Of a stretch of 6,576 nucleotides of DNA, positions 3,893 through 6,576 are shown piece after piece. Every line of letters begins with the position of its first letter. Within the stretch, counting starts at the first letter, position 1. The notes under the pieces were generated by a model. It was not told the origin of the DNA and did not search any database. It saw only the letters and a program-made list of their open reading frames with translations. The translations under genes and the position numbers were made by a program. The DNA lies in the NCBI GenBank assembly GCA_035711465.1, contig DASTCC010000348.1, forward strand, positions 1-6,576. The letters are read 5' to 3'. The stretch is from DASTCC01 sp035711465. GTDB taxonomy: Bacteria; Acidobacteriota; Vicinamibacteria; Vicinamibacterales; SCN-69-37.

Positions 3893-6564
3893 CCCGCGAC
3901 CGCGGAGCGGGGCTCGACCGGGCGCGCGTCGAGGCCGACGTCGATGCCGAGCTCGCCTTCCACCGCGCCGCGACCGTCGACGAGCTCGTCGCGGCCGGCT
4001 ACAGCCGCGCGGAAGCCGAAGCCGAAGCGCACCGCAGGTTCGGCGCAGCCGCGCCGTATCGCGATCGCCTGGTCGCGCTCGACGTGGCGCGCGATCAGGC
4101 CTATCGCTGGAGAACGTCGATGGACATCATCTCGAGCAGCGTCCGTGCCGTGGGTCGCGACATCCGCCGCTCGCCCGGCTTCGCGCTCGGCGTGGTCGCG
4201 ATGCTCGCGCTCGGACTGGGCGTCAACGCGATCACCTTTGGACTGGTCGATCGCCTGGTGCTGAGCGAACCGCCTGGTCTCCGGTCGCCCTCCGAGCTCC
4301 GGCGCGTCGTCGTCCATCGCACGAATGCCAGCGGCGCGACGATAGCGACAACGGAGCTCGGCTACCTCGACTATCTCGACCTGCGGCAGAGCAAGCTGCT
4401 CGCCGGTGCGGCGGGCGAGAGCGCGTCGCCGCTGCTCTTTGGCAGCGGCGAGTCCGCCGAACGGATCTTCGCCAGGTTCGTGACCGCCGGCTACTTCCCC
4501 CTTCTCGGCACCACACCGGCGATCGGGCGCTTCTTCACTGACGACGAGAGCGCGCGCGAGGGCGCGCGGGTGGTGGTGCTCGGCCATGCGTTCTGGCAGC
4601 GGCGCTTCAACGGCGACGCCAGCGTCCTCGGGCAGACGTTGCAGATCGAAGATCACAGGTACACCGTGATCGGCGTCGCGCCGCGGCACTTCACGGGCAG
4701 CGCCGTCACGCGGACCGACGTCTTCCTGCCGCTGGAGGCGGCGTCGGACGAGCAGGTCTCCGGCCCGTGGCGAACCAGCCGCGGCTTCCGCTGGATGGGC
4801 GCGGTGGTGCGACTGGCGCCGGGCGCCACCGACGCGGCCGTCAGCGACGAGCTCACCGAGCTGCGGCGTCAGGCGTACGCCGGCGAACGCGAGTCCGAGA
4901 GCCAGTCGCGAGTCTCGCTGACGCCGCTCAATCCGGTGCGCGGACAGACCGCCTCCGGCGACATCGGCATGGCGGCGCTCGTCGGACTCGTCTCGATGCT
5001 GGTGTTGATCGTGGCGGTCGCGAACGCCGCGAACCTGTTTCTGGCGCGGTCGCTGCGGCGGCGCGCGCAGCTGGCGCTGCGCCTCGCACTCGGCGGCGGC
5101 AAGCGACGGCTCATCATCGAACAGGCGGTCGAAGGCGCGGGCCTCGCGTTGATTGGCGCGGCCGTCGCGGTCGGCATCGCGGCGGTCGGCGCGCCGGCGG
5201 TTCAGCGTCTGCTGTTTCCGAACGTCGCGTGGCTCGACGTCGCCATCGATCTCCGACTGCTCGGACTCGTCGCGGCGCTTGCCGTCGCCGGCGGCGGGTT
5301 CGCCGCCGCGCTGCCGCTCTGGCGGGTGGATCGCACGGATTTGGCCGGCGCGCTGCGCACCGAGGGCAGCCGGCTGTCGCGGCGCCGGTCGCGCGGCCAG
5401 TCCGCGATGCTGCTCGTCCAGGGCGCGCTCACGGTGCTGCTGCTCGTCGGCGCGGGACTGTTCGTCCGCAGTCTGAACGCGGCGCAGGCCATCGACCTCG
5501 GCATCGAAGCCGACCGCCTGATGGTCGTGTCGCTCGTGCGCGGCGAGTCTCCAGCCGCCCCTGACTTCCTGGACGACGTCCGCGCGCGCATCTCGCGGAT
5601 TCCAGGGGTCGACCTGGACACGCGTGTCTCGGGCACGCTCCCCTTCGTGTCGTCGTGGGCCGTGCGTCTCAACATTCCCGGACTGCCTGAACGGCCGCGC
5701 GTCGAGGACGGAGGCCCGTACATCGCCGCTGTCGAGCCCAATTACTTCGCGACGGTCGGCACCTCGATCGTCGAAGGCCGCGCGTTCACCGAGGCTGACG
5801 TCGACGGCGCCCCGCGCGTCGCCGTTGTCAACCGCACGATGGCGCGTCTGTTCTGGCCTGGCGTCAGCGCGCTTGGCCAGTGCATGCGGATCGGCGACGA
5901 CAATGCGCCGTGCTCGACGGTCGTGGGCATCGCGGAGAACACCCGCCGCGAGGGCATCGTCGAAGGCGAGTCGCTGCTCTATTACATCCCGATCGCGCAG
6001 GCGGCCGGCAACCTTCGCAGCGGCGGGCGCATCGTGATCCGCGCGGCCGATGCCGGCGCGCAGGCGCGCATCGCCGAGATCGTGCGCCGTGAAGCGCTGG
6101 CCCTGGATCCGACGCTGCGCTACGCCGCGGCGCGGCCGGTCGACGATCTGATTTCGCCGCAGCTCCGTGCCTGGCGGATCGGCGCGGCGCTGTTCAGCGT
6201 CTTCGGCGTCATCGCGCTGGCAGTGGCGGCGGTCGGCCTCTACAGCATCGTCGCCTTCGAAGTCGAAGGCCGCCGCCGCGAGATGGGCGTGCGGTCGGCG
6301 CTCGGCGCGACCTCGACGTCGATCGTCGGACTCGTCATCGGCAACGGACTGCGCGCGTGCGGCGGCGGCGTGATTCTCGGCCTGATCCTGGCGTGGCTGC
6401 TGGCGCCGGTCGTCACTGGCTTCCTCTACGATGTGCCGGCGCGCGATCCCCGGGTCTTCGCGGCGGTCGGACTCATCCTTGCCGCCGCGGCGATTCTGGC
6501 GAGCTCCGTGCCGGGGCTCCGCGCCGCGCGGACCGATCCCACCCAGGTTCTGCGCGCCGAGTAG
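3889..6564 (+). CDS. ADOP-family permease (MacB/FtsX-like, duplicated, no ATPase)
   Basis: Inner-membrane protein related to the MacB and LolC/E permeases of mechanotransmission ABC systems; substrate unknown. The 891 residues begin with a soluble prefix of about 75 residues (AELAFHRAATVDELVAAGYS, then AHRRFG) as in many ADOP proteins. TM1 lies near 96-118 after RRSPGFALG, followed by a MacB-type periplasmic domain (about 120-355). TM2-4 lie near 362-385, 415-435 and 458-478, with LALRLALGGGKRRL in the first FtsX core. The pattern repeats: TM5 (506-527), a second periplasmic domain (about 528-763), TM6-8 near 766-790, 815-842 and 857-875, with REMGVRSALGA in the second core and the typical ending TDPTQVLRAE. 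ATG 3889 overlaps the PadR stop; an in-frame ATG at 3739 lies inside PadR and is rejected, and M78 (4120) is a less likely alternative. No ATPase domain or gene accompanies it, as usual for this family (TIGR03434). Confidence 0.95.
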   Translation: MTRDRGAGLDRARVEADVDAELAFHRAATVDELVAAGYSRAEAEAEAHRRFGAAAPYRDRLVALDVARDQAYRWRTSMDIISSSVRAVGRDIRRSPGFALGVVAMLALGLGVNAITFGLVDRLVLSEPPGLRSPSELRRVVVHRTNASGATIATTELGYLDYLDLRQSKLLAGAAGESASPLLFGSGESAERIFARFVTAGYFPLLGTTPAIGRFFTDDESAREGARVVVLGHAFWQRRFNGDASVLGQTLQIEDHRYTVIGVAPRHFTGSAVTRTDVFLPLEAASDEQVSGPWRTSRGFRWMGAVVRLAPGATDAAVSDELTELRRQAYAGERESESQSRVSLTPLNPVRGQTASGDIGMAALVGLVSMLVLIVAVANAANLFLARSLRRRAQLALRLALGGGKRRLIIEQAVEGAGLALIGAAVAVGIAAVGAPAVQRLLFPNVAWLDVAIDLRLLGLVAALAVAGGGFAAALPLWRVDRTDLAGALRTEGSRLSRRRSRGQSAMLLVQGALTVLLLVGAGLFVRSLNAAQAIDLGIEADRLMVVSLVRGESPAAPDFLDDVRARISRIPGVDLDTRVSGTLPFVSSWAVRLNIPGLPERPRVEDGGPYIAAVEPNYFATVGTSIVEGRAFTEADVDGAPRVAVVNRTMARLFWPGVSALGQCMRIGDDNAPCSTVVGIAENTRREGIVEGESLLYYIPIAQAAGNLRSGGRIVIRAADAGAQARIAEIVRREALALDPTLRYAAARPVDDLISPQLRAWRIGAALFSVFGVIALAVAAVGLYSIVAFEVEGRRREMGVRSALGATSTSIVGLVIGNGLRACGGGVILGLILAWLLAPVVTGFLYDVPARDPRVFAAVGLILAAAAILASSVPGLRAARTDPTQVLRAE

Positions 6565-6576
6565 CGCTGGCGGGCG

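Noticed and set aside
3889..6564. Complete ABC efflux system (MacB with ATPase)
   Set aside because: No Walker A or ABC signature motif is present in the protein and no ATPase gene is in the window; it is an orphan permease.

Overview
The window is high-GC bacterial DNA (about 70% G+C by eye) and reads as a chromosomal segment of an Acidobacteriota, most likely of the Vicinamibacteria type. The main reason is the PadR regulator followed by a large duplicated permease without an ATPase, a pairing so typical of that phylum that the families are named for it (acidobacterial PadR family; 'acidobacterial duplicated orphan permease', ADOP). The ECF sigma factor next to a zinc-ribbon/RDD serine-threonine kinase also fits Acidobacteriota, and is seen in Planctomycetota as well. 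No rRNA, tRNA, CRISPR array, insertion sequence or phage gene is visible.

The left half (1-3404) is a minus-strand cluster. In transcription order it holds a Tat-exported DUF411 protein with a CGCC motif, linked to copper (3404-2928); an ECF sigma factor of the kinase-associated type (2914-2207); and a large Ser/Thr kinase starting at 2148 and running off the left edge. The visible 716 residues of the kinase are an N-terminal CxxC/CxxC zinc ribbon, a complete kinase domain, an RDD membrane domain and a second, degenerate kinase-like domain. The kinase has no stop codon in the window. No anti-sigma gene is visible, so the kinase is the obvious candidate controller of the sigma factor. A sequence resembling an ECF promoter lies in the 58-bp sigma-kinase gap and would start transcription at the kinase ATG.

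The 146-bp gap 3405-3550 separates the two divergent units. It holds a possible leaderless promoter for DUF411 with a small palindrome over its -10, a run of evenly spaced GGG tracts, and a sigma-70-like promoter for the right-hand unit bracketed by a 13-bp imperfect inverted repeat.

The right half (3551-6564) is a plus-strand two-gene operon. A 113-residue PadR repressor overlaps by ATGA an 891-residue ADOP permease with two MacB/FtsX-like halves of four membrane segments each. No ABC ATPase gene accompanies it.

The families are all known. The less ordinary points are the kinase-RDD-pseudokinase architecture, the apparent sigma-dependent leaderless start of the kinase gene, a sigma region 2.2 that has lost most of its acidic residues and carries a threonine, and the placement of a copper-type DUF411 gene at the head of the sigma/kinase cluster.
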